Shown here in pieces: positions 7,859-17,587 of a DNA stretch of 64,000 bases. The stretch lies in assembly GCA_017631435.1 (NCBI GenBank), contig JAGBTG010000034.1:80700-144699 (forward strand), in the 5' to 3' direction. The number at the start of each line of letters is the position of its first letter. Within the stretch, counting starts at the first letter, position 1. Position numbers and translations under genes: made by a program. The stretch is from Bacteroidales bacterium (GTDB taxonomy: Bacteria; Bacteroidota; Bacteroidia; Bacteroidales; UBA932). The notes beneath the pieces are model-generated. The model made no database searches. It was not told the origin of the DNA and saw only the letters and a program-made list of their open reading frames with translations.

Positions 7859-9352
7859 ATGGAAAAGGAGAAATTCAACAAACTTACAGCAGCCAACGGA
7901 AGGCCCGTGGCAGACAACCAGAATGTACAGACAGCCGGTCTGAGAGGCCCGATGGTGGTTCAGGACCCATGGTTTCTGGAGAAACTTGCCCACTTTGACA
8001 GGGAGGTTATCCCGGAAAGGCGCATGCACGCCAAGGGCTCCGGAGCCTACGGTACTTTTACCGTTACACATGATATAACAAAGTACACCAGGGCATCCAT
8101 ATTCAACGCAATTGGGAAGAAGACCGAGTGTTTTGTGAGGTTCTCCACTGTTGCGGGAGAGCGCGGAGCTGCTGATGCAGAGAGGGATATCCGCGGATTT
8201 GCCATGAAGTTCTACACCGAGACCGGCAACTGGGACCTGGTGGGAAACAACACCCCTGTCTTTTTCCTGCGCGACCCTTTAAAGTTCCCGGACCTCAACC
8301 ACGCCATAAAAAGGGATCCCCGCACAAATTTGCGGAGCCCAAACAGCAACTGGGATTTCTGGACACTCCTCCCCGAGGCGCTGCACCAGATTACCATTAC
8401 CATGAGCACAAGGGGCATCCCATACTCGTACCGCCATATGCACGGATTTGGAAGCCACACCTACAGCTTCATAAACTCAAGGAACGAACGCACCTGGGTA
8501 AAATTCCATCTGAGAACCCTTCAGGGAATCCGCAACCTCACCGACCAGGAGGCAGAGGCAATAATTGCCAAGGACCGCGAGTCTCACCAGAGAGACCTCT
8601 ATGAGGCCATTGAGCGTGGCGACTACCCCCGCTGGCTGTTCCAAGTGCAGCTTATGACCCAGGAGCAGGCCCAATCGTATGAGATAAACCCTTTCGACCT
8701 CACAAAAGTGTGGCCCCACGGAGATTTCCCCCTCCACGAAGTGGGCATCCTGGAACTCAACCGCAACCCGGAGAATTACTTTGCAGAGGTGGAGCAGGCT
8801 GCCTTCAACCCCCAGAACATCATTGACGGCATAGGTTTTTCTCCCGACAAGATGTTGCAGGGGCGCCTCTTCTCATACGGCGACGCCCAGAGATACCGCC
8901 TTGGGGTAAATCTTGAGCAGATTCCGGTGAACCGCCCACGCTGCAAGGTGCACGCCTACCACCGAGACGGCGCCATGCGGGTTGACGGCAACTACGGATC
9001 AACCCTCGGATACGAGCCCAACAGTTACGGGGAGTGGATGGAAGACCCAACCCGCAAGGATCCCCCTTTGAGGGTTACAGGAGATGCCTTTGAAAAAGTG
9101 GGCCCCCACGATATAAGTGAGCCCGGCGCCGATGTGTACAACTACCCGGAACGCGAATACGACTCCGACTACTACTCACAGCCCGGAGCCCTCTTCCGCC
9201 TCATGACCCCGGAAGAACAGCAGCTGCTCTTTGAAAACACCGCCCGCGCCATGGCCGGTTGCGAAAAGTTCATAAAAGAACGCCACGTGCGCAACTGCTT
9301 CCTTGCAGACCCCGCCTACGGGGAAGGGGTAGCAAAAGCGCTGGGATTGTAA
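7859..9352 (+). CDS. katA: Heme catalase (small-subunit clade)
   Basis: 497 residues. It breaks hydrogen peroxide into water and oxygen in the cytosol. The distal histidine region reads [22 protein letters not shown] (about residues 48-70), the catalytic asparagine lies in [14 protein letters not shown], and the proximal heme tyrosine in [14 protein letters not shown] (about residues 333-346). Length fits clade 3 catalases without the C-terminal flavodoxin domain, as in Bacteroides KatA. It is monocistronic: its own terminator follows at 9389. The gene lies between two copies of short repeats (7183/9365 and 7240/9655), so this block may have been inserted or duplicated. Confidence 0.95.
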   Translation: MEKEKFNKLTAANGRPVADNQNVQTAGLRGPMVVQDPWFLEKLAHFDREVIPERRMHAKGSGAYGTFTVTHDITKYTRASIFNAIGKKTECFVRFSTVAGERGAADAERDIRGFAMKFYTETGNWDLVGNNTPVFFLRDPLKFPDLNHAIKRDPRTNLRSPNSNWDFWTLLPEALHQITITMSTRGIPYSYRHMHGFGSHTYSFINSRNERTWVKFHLRTLQGIRNLTDQEAEAIIAKDRESHQRDLYEAIERGDYPRWLFQVQLMTQEQAQSYEINPFDLTKVWPHGDFPLHEVGILELNRNPENYFAEVEQAAFNPQNIIDGIGFSPDKMLQGRLFSYGDAQRYRLGVNLEQIPVNRPRCKVHAYHRDGAMRVDGNYGSTLGYEPNSYGEWMEDPTRKDPPLRVTGDAFEKVGPHDISEPGADVYNYPEREYDSDYYSQPGALFRLMTPEEQQLLFENTARAMAGCEKFIKERHVRNCFLADPAYGEGVAKALGL

Positions 9353-9364
9353 AATTGATAGCAA

Positions 9365-9393
9365 CAAGCTCCGCAACCGTCAAATTATACAAG
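9365..9393 (+). repeat. Second copy of the ~28-bp pre-terminator module
   Basis: CAAGCTCCGCAACCGTCA followed by a TTATACAA-like tail matches 7186-7211 with a one-base insertion and one change. In both places the module directly precedes a terminator hairpin. Confidence 0.7.
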
Positions 9394-9427
9394 AGGGTGA
9401 CCCAAAAGTAAAGGGTTGCCCTCTTGT
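9389..9427 (+). terminator. katA terminator
   Basis: ACAAGAGGG pairs with CCCTCTTGT and the inner ACCC with GGGT, separated by a TG/TG internal loop. The T-run after it is short. Confidence 0.65.
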
Positions 9428-9455
9428 CATTTAAGGTATAAAGGCTCTGAGAGAG

Positions 9456-9626
9456 ATATGCGCAATAAAAGGCTAATTTCCGCACATGCCCAAGGTAGAC
9501 CGCCTCAAAAATGGCTATTTTCTGCACATACCCCCTTCAAAAACACCCCTATGCGCAGTAAAATGGCTTTTTTTACACATAGATAGTGAGGTGTGTTCAA
9601 AAAATGTAGGATTTCTGCGCATGTAT
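9456..9626. repeat. Cluster of ~30-bp imperfect palindromic repeats
   Basis: This 347-base gap holds no gene. Three units near 9456-9490, 9507-9533 and 9550-9583 share the form GCGCA..AAAATGGCTATTTT..GCACAT, and a partial fourth lies at 9606-9625. The third unit is itself an inverted repeat (TATGCGCAGTAAAA against TTTTTTACACATA). Spacing is irregular, so this is not a CRISPR array. Confidence 0.6.
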
Positions 9627-9645
9627 GACTCTAAAGTTTGAGTCA

Positions 9646-9699
9646 CCTTCTCAGTTTTTTCAGTTTAGATTCAAACGGCCTTGGCCTTATCCTGAAAGA
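9646..9699 (-). pseudogene. 3' remnant related to the nuclease-like ORF at 7226
   Basis: On the minus strand, directly after the permease stop, about 15 codons read RPRPFESKLKKLRR and stop. The DNA shares about 20 of 22 bases with the end of the ORF at 7226-7705 (which ends EIESKLKKLKP). No start codon or body remains. Confidence 0.4.
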
Positions 9700-11973
9700 T
9701 TACTCCTTCTTCAGCACCTCGGCCGGGTTAGTGCGGGCGGCGCGGATGGTATGGAGAAGGACAGTGGCAGTGGAAATGAGCATCAGGATGATGGCTGATA
9801 CAATAAAAATCCACCAGTTCCGGGCAAGTGATATTTTTTCGGAAAACTGCTCCAGATACCGGGAAGCGGCCCAGACAGCAAATGGGAGAGATATTGCTAT
9901 GGCAACGGCCATTATCCTCAAGTACATGGACATACAACGGACAATTTCACTCATGGTGCTGCCGCCGAACACTTTATGGATTGCAACCTGTTTTGTATTG
10001 CCGGTGGCATAGTGCATACTCATGGCAAGAAATGCCAGGCTGGAGAGCATAATTGCAATAATCATAAACATTTCCATAAGCAGCATTTCCCTGATTGACT
10101 TGTCATATTTCTCTTTTTGGAGATCCCTCAAAAAGCCATATCCCGAAGCATCCATACCGGTTCGCTTGAAAAATACTGACTGTACCAGGCTGTCGAGAAT
10201 ATACCTGTTTTCTTCATCCTGTTCCACATCCAGCACAAATCCGCCCCACATCAATTCGCTGCGGGGAGCAACTCTTACTACAGACAATGCCCCATCATTG
10301 TTGCTGAGGATTTCCTTTGTAGGTACATCCTTTATGATTCCCGGAACGATATGGGTAAGTGTGTTTACCCCTGGATTTGCAGCCCATACCGGATTCTCTG
10401 CAGTTATATTGTAATAGTTGGCAGCACTTTCACTCATCCAGCAGCCAAAACAATCCTCTGCATTGAACTCCTCCATTTTTTTGAATCCAAAGATGCGGAA
10501 TGCAATGCTGTCACACTCCATAATACTTATGGGGTAAGGCTCATCCTTCATTTTGAATGACATAGCAAAATGTCCGGGATACGCTGTTGATACCCCTATA
10601 CTGCGCACAAACGGAAGGCCTTCCAATTCCTGTTCCAGTTCCTCTGCAATTGAGTTGGTGAAATAGATATTATCCATATTGGCATTCATATCCCTGCCCA
10701 GGATATGTTTCATCTGCAGTTCCATTGTTATGGCAGATGATATCATTATGAATGACAAAATGAACTGCAGGCAGATGAATGCCCTGCCCATCCTTTTCCT
10801 GGTATTGCTGCTGCTTGTAAATTTTGCACCCGTTGATGCCACATATACAAAAATGCTGCAAAGAGCCGCTATTGCCACTACAAGTATGGTATACAGCGCA
10901 ATATAATCCCAAGTGAAACTCAATTTTGTCTGCACGTCAGATTTGAGCAGCCAGTTAAGTTCATCTGTTATCAGAAAGGCAATCCCAATGGCCAGCAAGA
11001 ATGATATTGAAACAGTAAAAAGGGTCTCCAAAAATATGCGTCTGCCAATCTTTCCGTACTCTTCGCCCATTATATGCCGTATACTCATCTCCTTTGCCCT
11101 ATTTTCCGCATTTGCAACATTAAGATTGACATAGTTGATTATGGCAGATACCAGAAGGAAAATTACAACAAGACTGAAAATTACCAGTCTGTTTCTGTCG
11201 CCGGACTTCAATCCGCTTCCATTTTGAATTCCCGACAGATAAAGTTTGTCCAACCTCACCAAAACGGCTCTCCCATCATCAACACCCAGAAATTCTCCAT
11301 TCAACTTATTTGCAACTGATGTCACCTTCTGGTGCACCACATCAACATCTGCATCTTCCCTTATCTTTATAAAGGTCATCAGAGAGCTGTTGAGATAATT
11401 GCCGGTTTTCCGGTAATAATTGGAATTTGCATTTACAACCACTTCATAATTATCAAACACCCCTCCGGTAAAATCCTCTATAATGCCGGCAATCACAAAT
11501 TCCTTCTTTCCCTCAACAAGTTTCTGCCCAATTACCGCCTCCCCTCCATGCCTTTTGGCAAAACTCTCCGTCACAAAAGCATTCTCCTTTGTATTGAACT
11601 CTTCTGGAGAACCTTTAAGGAAAGTTATCGGGAAGAAATTGAAAAAATCTTTTCCAACAACCAACAAAATCTCTTTGGATGCAACTTCCCCGTTGAATTT
11701 ATACCCGTTATAATAATTTTGCACAAGCACTGCATCCTCCAGTTCAGGCACCTCATTTTCAAGCGTCTGCGCCATATTGTGGCAAGAATATGTATCATTG
11801 CCGGTTGCAACAAGGTATATCCTCCCATAATCCCGATAGTAATGGCACACATCCAACTGCTGCCTTACATAACAGGTAAAAACAAGCACAAACGCCAGCG
11901 CAATGCCCAACCCCGCCACCTCAATGGCGGTGTAGAGCTTGTTGCGGGAAAGGAATCTCAAATAACTTTTCAT
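9700..11973 (-). CDS. FtsX/MacB-type ABC permease 5 of the sigma-54 locus
   Basis: 757 residues. One N-terminal membrane helix (residues ~18-38), a periplasmic domain, three helices (~265-385), a second N-like helix near 400, another periplasmic domain and three C-terminal helices: a duplicated MacB-like layout common in Bacteroidota. It should work with a cytosolic ATPase, and the only one nearby is at 16891-17571. It is the last gene of the unit starting at 20039. The first ~70 bases are almost identical to those of the upstream permease (12002-14350), including MKSYLRFLSRNKLYTAIEVAG, which suggests recent duplication or gene conversion. The substrate is unknown. Confidence 0.85.
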   Translation of the reverse strand: MKSYLRFLSRNKLYTAIEVAGLGIALAFVLVFTCYVRQQLDVCHYYRDYGRIYLVATGNDTYSCHNMAQTLENEVPELEDAVLVQNYYNGYKFNGEVASKEILLVVGKDFFNFFPITFLKGSPEEFNTKENAFVTESFAKRHGGEAVIGQKLVEGKKEFVIAGIIEDFTGGVFDNYEVVVNANSNYYRKTGNYLNSSLMTFIKIREDADVDVVHQKVTSVANKLNGEFLGVDDGRAVLVRLDKLYLSGIQNGSGLKSGDRNRLVIFSLVVIFLLVSAIINYVNLNVANAENRAKEMSIRHIMGEEYGKIGRRIFLETLFTVSISFLLAIGIAFLITDELNWLLKSDVQTKLSFTWDYIALYTILVVAIAALCSIFVYVASTGAKFTSSSNTRKRMGRAFICLQFILSFIMISSAITMELQMKHILGRDMNANMDNIYFTNSIAEELEQELEGLPFVRSIGVSTAYPGHFAMSFKMKDEPYPISIMECDSIAFRIFGFKKMEEFNAEDCFGCWMSESAANYYNITAENPVWAANPGVNTLTHIVPGIIKDVPTKEILSNNDGALSVVRVAPRSELMWGGFVLDVEQDEENRYILDSLVQSVFFKRTGMDASGYGFLRDLQKEKYDKSIREMLLMEMFMIIAIMLSSLAFLAMSMHYATGNTKQVAIHKVFGGSTMSEIVRCMSMYLRIMAVAIAISLPFAVWAASRYLEQFSEKISLARNWWIFIVSAIILMLISTATVLLHTIRAARTNPAEVLKKE

Positions 11974-11976
11974 CTT

Positions 11977-12000
11977 TGTTTACGTCGTCTTTTTATACAA
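11977..12000. repeat. Solitary end of the 125-bp intergenic element
   Basis: GTCGTCTTTTTATACAAT matches the left end of the four full elements with one change, but no inverted partner lies nearby. It fills the gap between two permease genes, so it may be a remnant or a recombination scar. Confidence 0.6.
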
Positions 12001-12001
12001 T

Positions 12002-14350
12002 TTATGATTGCTTCAACTCCTTTATAGGGTTGGAATTCATCAGCCGCACAGCCTGCCAGGTGATGGAGGCAATGGCTACTGAGGCTACAAGGATTACGGC
12101 AAAGAGGTAGAGCCACCAGTGGTTGTCTATGCGGTAGGAGTAGCCGGCAAGCCATTTGTCAACAACAATATATCCAAGCGGGATAGCCAGAAGGGCTGAT
12201 GCACCTACAACTTTAAGGAAGCCGAGAGCCATATTGCGGAACACTTCACCTCTGCCGCACCCGAATACCTTACGGACCGACCAGTTACGCGACTGCTGGC
12301 GGGTATAGTAGGTACTCATTGCCAGCATGGCCATTGCAGAGAGGAGGATTACCAGCCCTGTAAAGGCGGTAATGAGTTTGAGGTTATTCTCCTCTGAGGT
12401 AAAGTAGCGCCTGTAATGCCTGTTCAACGGATAGACATTGATACCGCTTCCATTGTCACGCTCCCTGTAAAATTTTTCCAATTCAGCCGCAGCAACATCC
12501 TCATCGCCGCTCACCTTAAGCAATATGCGTCTCAGATACGGGAAAGATTCCTCACCCTTGTACTCCATATTCCACCATATCATGTTTGAAGAGGCACAAT
12601 CCTCAATTGTACGGTTCCCCTTCTGGTAATCCCTGATCACTCCGCAAATGCCATAGGAATCATTGGTTCCAAACACTACATTGCGGTCTGAATAATCAAG
12701 GCCCAACCCTTTCATGGCCCCCTCTGTGAGCCACAATGTACCGTCTGAAGGATGTACATCCCCATTGAGGTAAACCACATTGAATCCAAGCATCCTGAAA
12801 GCCGTACTGTCGCCATAAATTCCCTCCAACTGCACCTGTTCCCCTCTATGGGACATTCCCATACCGCTTCTGTCGGTATGCACAGGAGCCGACTGCACCC
12901 ATCCCAACTCCTCCACAAAAGGCAACTGCAAAAGTTCGTCGGGATAATAATCTGCACCCCTCTGTGCCCCCTCAATGGTTATGAGATTATCTTTGGTGTA
13001 ACCGCTGTCGCGCGAGAGAAGATGACGGAATTGTACAAACATTGCCAATGCAATGCACAGGGTTGATATTGCAACAACATTCTGCACCCCAATGAACACT
13101 TTTCCAAGCACCATCCTTCCCTGCACCGCAAACTCACCCTTCACCACATCAATGGGTTTGTATTTTGCCACAAGCATAGCCGGAATGATTCCTGCCAACA
13201 GCGACACCACAAACACACTTGCCACCATCACCACAATTTCCCATATTCCAAGGTTCTCCACAAGTGATATCTCCTTCCCGACAAGTTTCTCCGCATACGG
13301 GCCGAACACCTCTATGAGCAGCAATGCCAATACAAATGAGAATGCAGTGAGGAGGAGTGCTTCCTTTATATATCGGGAAGCAATTTCCCATTTCTGTTCT
13401 CCCAGGAGCCGGCGGGTGGCCATCTCATTTGCCCTGAATCCTATCTGGGCAACGGTGAGGGAGATGTAGTTGAGCAATGCAAACACCAGCAACAGAATTC
13501 CGGCAGCCAGGAACAGCATTACAAAATTGAAGTTTATGATCCCCTCAAACGGAAAACTCTGCACGGTAATGCCATAATGTATCTTTGAGAACGGAGAGAA
13601 ATAGAAGTTCTTCATCAACCCTACTTCAAACAGTATATCCTTCTCCTTAAGGGTGGCCAGGGCCTTTTCCTCAGCCTGCTGCAGATCTGCCCCCGCCGTA
13701 ATCCGGTAGAAGCTCACAGCGGTTCCGTTGCCTTCCCTTATGAGATCGGGGTACATCTCCTTTATGTGGTGTGTGCCATAAATAATCTCAGCCTTGGGGA
13801 AAACCGATCTCTTTATATCCTCATATACACCGGCTATGAAGAGGTCCTTCTTTCCGTTGCCAACGGTAATCTGCAGCTTTTCTCCCAATGGGGATTTGCT
13901 GCCCCAATGCGCTTTGGCAAACGATTCGCTCACCACAACCGCATCCGGCTGCGAAAGGGCATCCTCACCCCTTCCCTCAACAAACGGGAATGTAAAGAAT
14001 CTGAAGAAAGAGGTATCTGCTATGATTGCATTCTGCGGGGTTGTCTCCTCCCCCACAGTTTTCTCCAATGCCACACCGCCTATTACTGCCGTTGAAAGGA
14101 ACCTGCACACCTGTTCCACCTCGGGACAGGTTTCCTTCACAAGATCACCTGCCGTATAACTCATAATTGAGAAGTGATCTTCATGACCTACATATATATT
14201 CTCCGTATTCCTGAGATCCTTGTCGTACCCCAGCTCTCCCGCCACAAATGTGGCTATGAACACTACAAACGCCAGCGCAATGCCCAACCCCGCTACCTCA
14301 ATGGCAGTGTAGAGCTTGTTGCGGGAAAGGAATCTCAAATAACTTTTCAT
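12002..14350 (-). CDS. FtsX/MacB-type ABC permease 4 of the sigma-54 locus
   Basis: 782 residues from the ATG at 14350. A longer frame exists but lies inside the upstream gene, and the MKSYLRFLSRNK start matches the paralogue at 11973. The N-terminal helix (~18-40) is followed by a MacB-like periplasmic domain, helices near 285-305, 335-360 and 385-410, a second N-like helix near 430, and three C-terminal helices with the typical VRKVFGCGRGEVFRNMALGFLK segment before the last pair. The start codon is three bases from the stop of the upstream permease, so they are translationally coupled. Confidence 0.85.
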   Translation of the reverse strand: MKSYLRFLSRNKLYTAIEVAGLGIALAFVVFIATFVAGELGYDKDLRNTENIYVGHEDHFSIMSYTAGDLVKETCPEVEQVCRFLSTAVIGGVALEKTVGEETTPQNAIIADTSFFRFFTFPFVEGRGEDALSQPDAVVVSESFAKAHWGSKSPLGEKLQITVGNGKKDLFIAGVYEDIKRSVFPKAEIIYGTHHIKEMYPDLIREGNGTAVSFYRITAGADLQQAEEKALATLKEKDILFEVGLMKNFYFSPFSKIHYGITVQSFPFEGIINFNFVMLFLAAGILLLVFALLNYISLTVAQIGFRANEMATRRLLGEQKWEIASRYIKEALLLTAFSFVLALLLIEVFGPYAEKLVGKEISLVENLGIWEIVVMVASVFVVSLLAGIIPAMLVAKYKPIDVVKGEFAVQGRMVLGKVFIGVQNVVAISTLCIALAMFVQFRHLLSRDSGYTKDNLITIEGAQRGADYYPDELLQLPFVEELGWVQSAPVHTDRSGMGMSHRGEQVQLEGIYGDSTAFRMLGFNVVYLNGDVHPSDGTLWLTEGAMKGLGLDYSDRNVVFGTNDSYGICGVIRDYQKGNRTIEDCASSNMIWWNMEYKGEESFPYLRRILLKVSGDEDVAAAELEKFYRERDNGSGINVYPLNRHYRRYFTSEENNLKLITAFTGLVILLSAMAMLAMSTYYTRQQSRNWSVRKVFGCGRGEVFRNMALGFLKVVGASALLAIPLGYIVVDKWLAGYSYRIDNHWWLYLFAVILVASVAIASITWQAVRLMNSNPIKELKQS

Positions 14351-14352
14351 GA

Positions 14353-16746
14353 TTATTCGCTTTTTAGTGAACTCACCGGATTTTCTGTTGCGGCCTTGAG
14401 GCTGCCCACAGTTACCACCGCCGATACAATTACCGCTACCATACTGAATGCCAGCGCAAAAATCCATAAGCTTATTGGTGCACTGTAGGCAAAGGTGCTG
14501 TAGTAATAGTCAATTACAAACCAGCTTACAGGGGCTGCAACAATGAAGCAGATGAGCAAAAGTTTTGCAAACTTGAGGTTGAACATCTGCAGGATCTCCC
14601 CAATGGTTGAGCCGTGCACCCTGCGCACCCCTATCTCCTTGCGGCGGTACTGGGTTTCAAAGATTACCAGTCCGAACACTCCCATAAGTGAGATGATGAT
14701 GGCAATTACGGTAAAGAGTGTAACCAAAGTAGTAAGGTTCTTCTCTTTCTTGTACATATAGCCAAGTTCATGGTCGAAGAAATTCACATTGAGTTTCTCT
14801 ACAGGATAATCTGGCGCGTAATTGTGTACTGTTTCATGCAGTGCTTCTGTTACATCACTAACCTTGGCTCCGGCCTCACATCTTATGTACAGATGGGTTG
14901 TCTGCCACCATGGCTCCTTGCCAAAAATGTAGAATGCAAACGGGGTAAGTTCATACTGCAGCGGACGGAACTGGAAATCTTCACAGAAGCCGGCGATATC
15001 GGTCACCCCCCTGTGTCCAGTTATCCTGTCTTCAAGGGTAAGGCCAAATTTGTTCTTGGCTACCTGGTTGAAGATGAACACGCCGTTTTCACTCACCTCA
15101 TCAGATTCTGTAAAATCCCTCCCTTCAACTACCTCAATTCCCATGAAACGGAGGAAATTCCACGAAACGGGATAGGAGTCAAAACCTATCTGCCCATCCT
15201 TGAAGGGGCGCCCCCAACTCATTCTGGTGGTATTTACCAGCGGACCCGCCGCCCAGGCAACATCCTTGATATGAGTGGACTTGAGCAGTTCACCCTGAAT
15301 GGTCTCCCTTGCTTCAAAACTTCCAATAGGGAGATCAGCCGTAAGGAGATACTCCTTGTTGAATCCCATATCATAGTTCATCATATAGGAGTGCTGCCTC
15401 TTTATGCAGATTGCACATATCACAAATGAGATGGAAATCACAAACTGCAGTGCAATGAGCACATACCTCAAAGTTCTTCCTTTAGTTGTTGTCCCCACGG
15501 TTCCTTTTATTGCAAGTGCCGGAGGGAATGAGGTGATGTAGAGGGCAGGATATACCCCGGATGCCACTGTCATCACCATTGCTGTTGCTACGGTTATGAG
15601 GATTGCAGGGAAATTGTCGGGAAAAGAAAGTGAACAGCTTATGAGGTTGGCATAGGTGGAACTTTTGAACAGGAGTACCACTGCCACTGCTGCACATAAT
15701 GAGATTGCCACGAGCATACCCGATTCCACCATGAGGTTCCCCACGAGGGCTCCCCTGCTGCTTCCCAGGATCTTGCGGGTATTTACCCCCTTTATCCTCA
15801 TTGGGACCTGCGCAAAGAAGAAGTTCACAAAGTTGATGAGGGTGATGACCACTATGAGGATTGCAACTGCCAGAAGTGTAAGGGTTGTGGTGCGGTTACC
15901 CTGGCGGCCGGAGTGGTTATCCAGATTTGTTGCAAAATACATCTCCTCAAATGGGATGAGCTTTGGAGTGGCCCTTTTGATGTATTCCTTTATGTCTTCC
16001 TCGGTTATTTCCTCTCCCGGAGGCACTTTTGAAAACAGTTCTTCCCTGATAATGTTCTCAACTGCCTTTACTGCCCCCTCCTCAAAAGCCTCCAGTTCTG
16101 CTGCTGAGGTGAGTTTTATAAAGTTATTGTATCCCCACTCACCCCAGTCGTCCACGCCTCTGGTTTCAAGCTGGTTACAGAAAAGGACCTCTACATTTCC
16201 AAGGTCGCTGTTCAAAGGCATGTCTTCATATATAGCCGCCACGGTGTATGGGGTTCCAGTTTCTTCAATTAGCCTTACGGCGTCCCCTACGCCCACACCC
16301 ATGGCTATGGCCATCTTCTCACTTATGGCTACGGCATTTGTCTTCTCAATCCCTTCAAAGGTTCCGGCAACGGGGGTAAACCCAAACACGTCAAGTGCCC
16401 CTCTTGTGAGTTCCGATATCCCTGCCGAATACTGTTTTTGGGTCTCCCCTTCCCCTGTAAATACCGGGCGCTTATTGTCTGTATTTATCCTGGCAACACC
16501 ATAACTCTCCACCATAGGCGACTGGCCCGCTATCATTGAAGCAACAGGCCTGTTCATACTCACCTGCAAGTTCCCCTCTTCAAACCAGCTTGGAACCGCC
16601 ATTATATACAGCCTCTGGGAATCCTTTATCCCCTTATTGTAGGTAAGATCATGATACACCTGCACCAACAAAATGTACATCGACGCAAACGCCACAGTCA
16701 TTCCCAACAGATTCAGGATACCGGATCCTTTAAACAATTTTCTCAT
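14353..16746 (-). CDS. FtsX/MacB-type ABC permease 3 of the sigma-54 locus
   Basis: 797 residues from the ATG at 16746, chosen because AAGAAGGT lies just before it. A longer frame would begin inside the inverted-repeat element at 16760-16884 and read MYKKTTLKKEG, an artefact of the repeat. The protein has an N-terminal helix (LNLLGMTVAFASMYILLVQVY), a large periplasmic domain, three helices, a repeat of the same plan, and the C-terminal YRRKEIGVRRVHGSTIGEILQMF element conserved in FtsX-like permeases. The subunits are probably combined as pairs in the membrane; which pairs is unknown. Confidence 0.85.
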   Translation of the reverse strand: MRKLFKGSGILNLLGMTVAFASMYILLVQVYHDLTYNKGIKDSQRLYIMAVPSWFEEGNLQVSMNRPVASMIAGQSPMVESYGVARINTDNKRPVFTGEGETQKQYSAGISELTRGALDVFGFTPVAGTFEGIEKTNAVAISEKMAIAMGVGVGDAVRLIEETGTPYTVAAIYEDMPLNSDLGNVEVLFCNQLETRGVDDWGEWGYNNFIKLTSAAELEAFEEGAVKAVENIIREELFSKVPPGEEITEEDIKEYIKRATPKLIPFEEMYFATNLDNHSGRQGNRTTTLTLLAVAILIVVITLINFVNFFFAQVPMRIKGVNTRKILGSSRGALVGNLMVESGMLVAISLCAAVAVVLLFKSSTYANLISCSLSFPDNFPAILITVATAMVMTVASGVYPALYITSFPPALAIKGTVGTTTKGRTLRYVLIALQFVISISFVICAICIKRQHSYMMNYDMGFNKEYLLTADLPIGSFEARETIQGELLKSTHIKDVAWAAGPLVNTTRMSWGRPFKDGQIGFDSYPVSWNFLRFMGIEVVEGRDFTESDEVSENGVFIFNQVAKNKFGLTLEDRITGHRGVTDIAGFCEDFQFRPLQYELTPFAFYIFGKEPWWQTTHLYIRCEAGAKVSDVTEALHETVHNYAPDYPVEKLNVNFFDHELGYMYKKEKNLTTLVTLFTVIAIIISLMGVFGLVIFETQYRRKEIGVRRVHGSTIGEILQMFNLKFAKLLLICFIVAAPVSWFVIDYYYSTFAYSAPISLWIFALAFSMVAVIVSAVVTVGSLKAATENPVSSLKSE

Positions 16747-16759
16747 ACCTTCTTTTTTT

Positions 16760-16884
16760 AACGTTGTCTTTTTGTACAATTAACTAATATTCAACAACTT
16801 AAAAATTACCGTTTTATAATTTTCCACATTTCTTATTTTATAAACGCCTGTAAATCTGCATATTGTACAAAAGGACAACGTAAC
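16760..16884. repeat. 125-bp inverted-repeat element, copy A
   Basis: The ends GTTGTCTTTTTGTACAAT (left) and its near-complement (right, 16862-16884) enclose ~80 bp of AT-rich DNA. It occupies almost the whole gap between the ATPase gene and permease 3. Related interiors occur in copies B, C and (inverted) D. Confidence 0.85.
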
Positions 16885-16890
16885 GGAAAA

Positions 16891-17571
16891 TTACAATTCA
16901 TTCTTCACATCACCCACAATCTGGCCGTCAAACAGATTGATAACCCTCTGTGCAACAGCCGCATCCTTCTGCGAGTGGGTTACCATTACAATTGTGGTGC
17001 CCTCTGCATTCAACTCGGCCAAAAGGTCCATTACCTCCTTGCCGTTCTTTGAATCCAGGTTACCGGTAGGCTCATCGGCCAAAATCAGTTTAGGGGAAGA
17101 AACCACCGCGCGGGCAATTGCCACCCTCTGCTGCTGACCTCCCGAAAGCTGCTGAGGGAAATGTTTTGCACGGTGCGAGATACCCATCCTCTTGAGAATC
17201 TCAGTCACCTTCACCTTACGCTCACTTGCAGAGATATTCAGATATCTCAACGGCAACTCCACATTCTCATACACATTAAGCTCATCAATGAGGTTAAAGC
17301 TCTGGAACACAAAACCTATATTACCCTTACGGAACTTGGTACGCTCCTTCTCCTTCAACTGCCCAACCTCACTTCCCAACAACTTGTAACTTCCCCCTGA
17401 AGGATTGTCCAACAATCCCATAATATTCAGCAATGTAGATTTTCCGCATCCCGACGGTCCCATAATTGCCACAAACTCACCATCCTTAATCTCAAACGAC
17501 ACACCATTCAATGCTGTAGTCTCAATCTCTTCGGTTCTGAAGACCTTACTCAAATCTGTAATCTTAATCAT
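16891..17571 (-). CDS. ABC transporter ATPase, MacB/LolD type
   Basis: 226 residues. It hydrolyses ATP to drive FtsX/MacB-type permeases at the inner membrane. Walker A GPSGCGKS (about residues 39-46), Q-loop FVFQSFNLIDELNVYENVELPL, signature [15 protein letters not shown] (about 140) and Walker B LILADEPTGNLDS (about 161) are all intact. It is the only ATPase for five large permeases in this locus. It lies between permease 2 (17709-20039) and permease 3, separated from each by an inverted-repeat element, and belongs to the unit starting at the sigma-54 promoter near 20086. Confidence 0.95.
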   Translation of the reverse strand: MIKITDLSKVFRTEEIETTALNGVSFEIKDGEFVAIMGPSGCGKSTLLNIMGLLDNPSGGSYKLLGSEVGQLKEKERTKFRKGNIGFVFQSFNLIDELNVYENVELPLRYLNISASERKVKVTEILKRMGISHRAKHFPQQLSGGQQQRVAIARAVVSSPKLILADEPTGNLDSKNGKEVMDLLAELNAEGTTIVMVTHSQKDAAVAQRVINLFDGQIVGDVKNEL

Positions 17572-17587
17572 AACTTTAAGTTTTAAT

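Noticed and set aside
7706-8071. N-terminal extension of the nuclease-like ORF
   Set aside because: Much of it runs antisense through the conserved start of catalase, so the ATG at 7705 was chosen, although part of the extension before katA could be real remnant sequence.
9456-9626. CRISPR array
   Set aside because: Repeat units are imperfect, palindromic and irregularly spaced, and no cas gene is present.
16747-16779. Longer start of permease 3 reading MYKKTTLKKEG
   Set aside because: These codons come from the end of the inverted-repeat element and the first is TTG; a good ribosome-binding region precedes the ATG at 16746.
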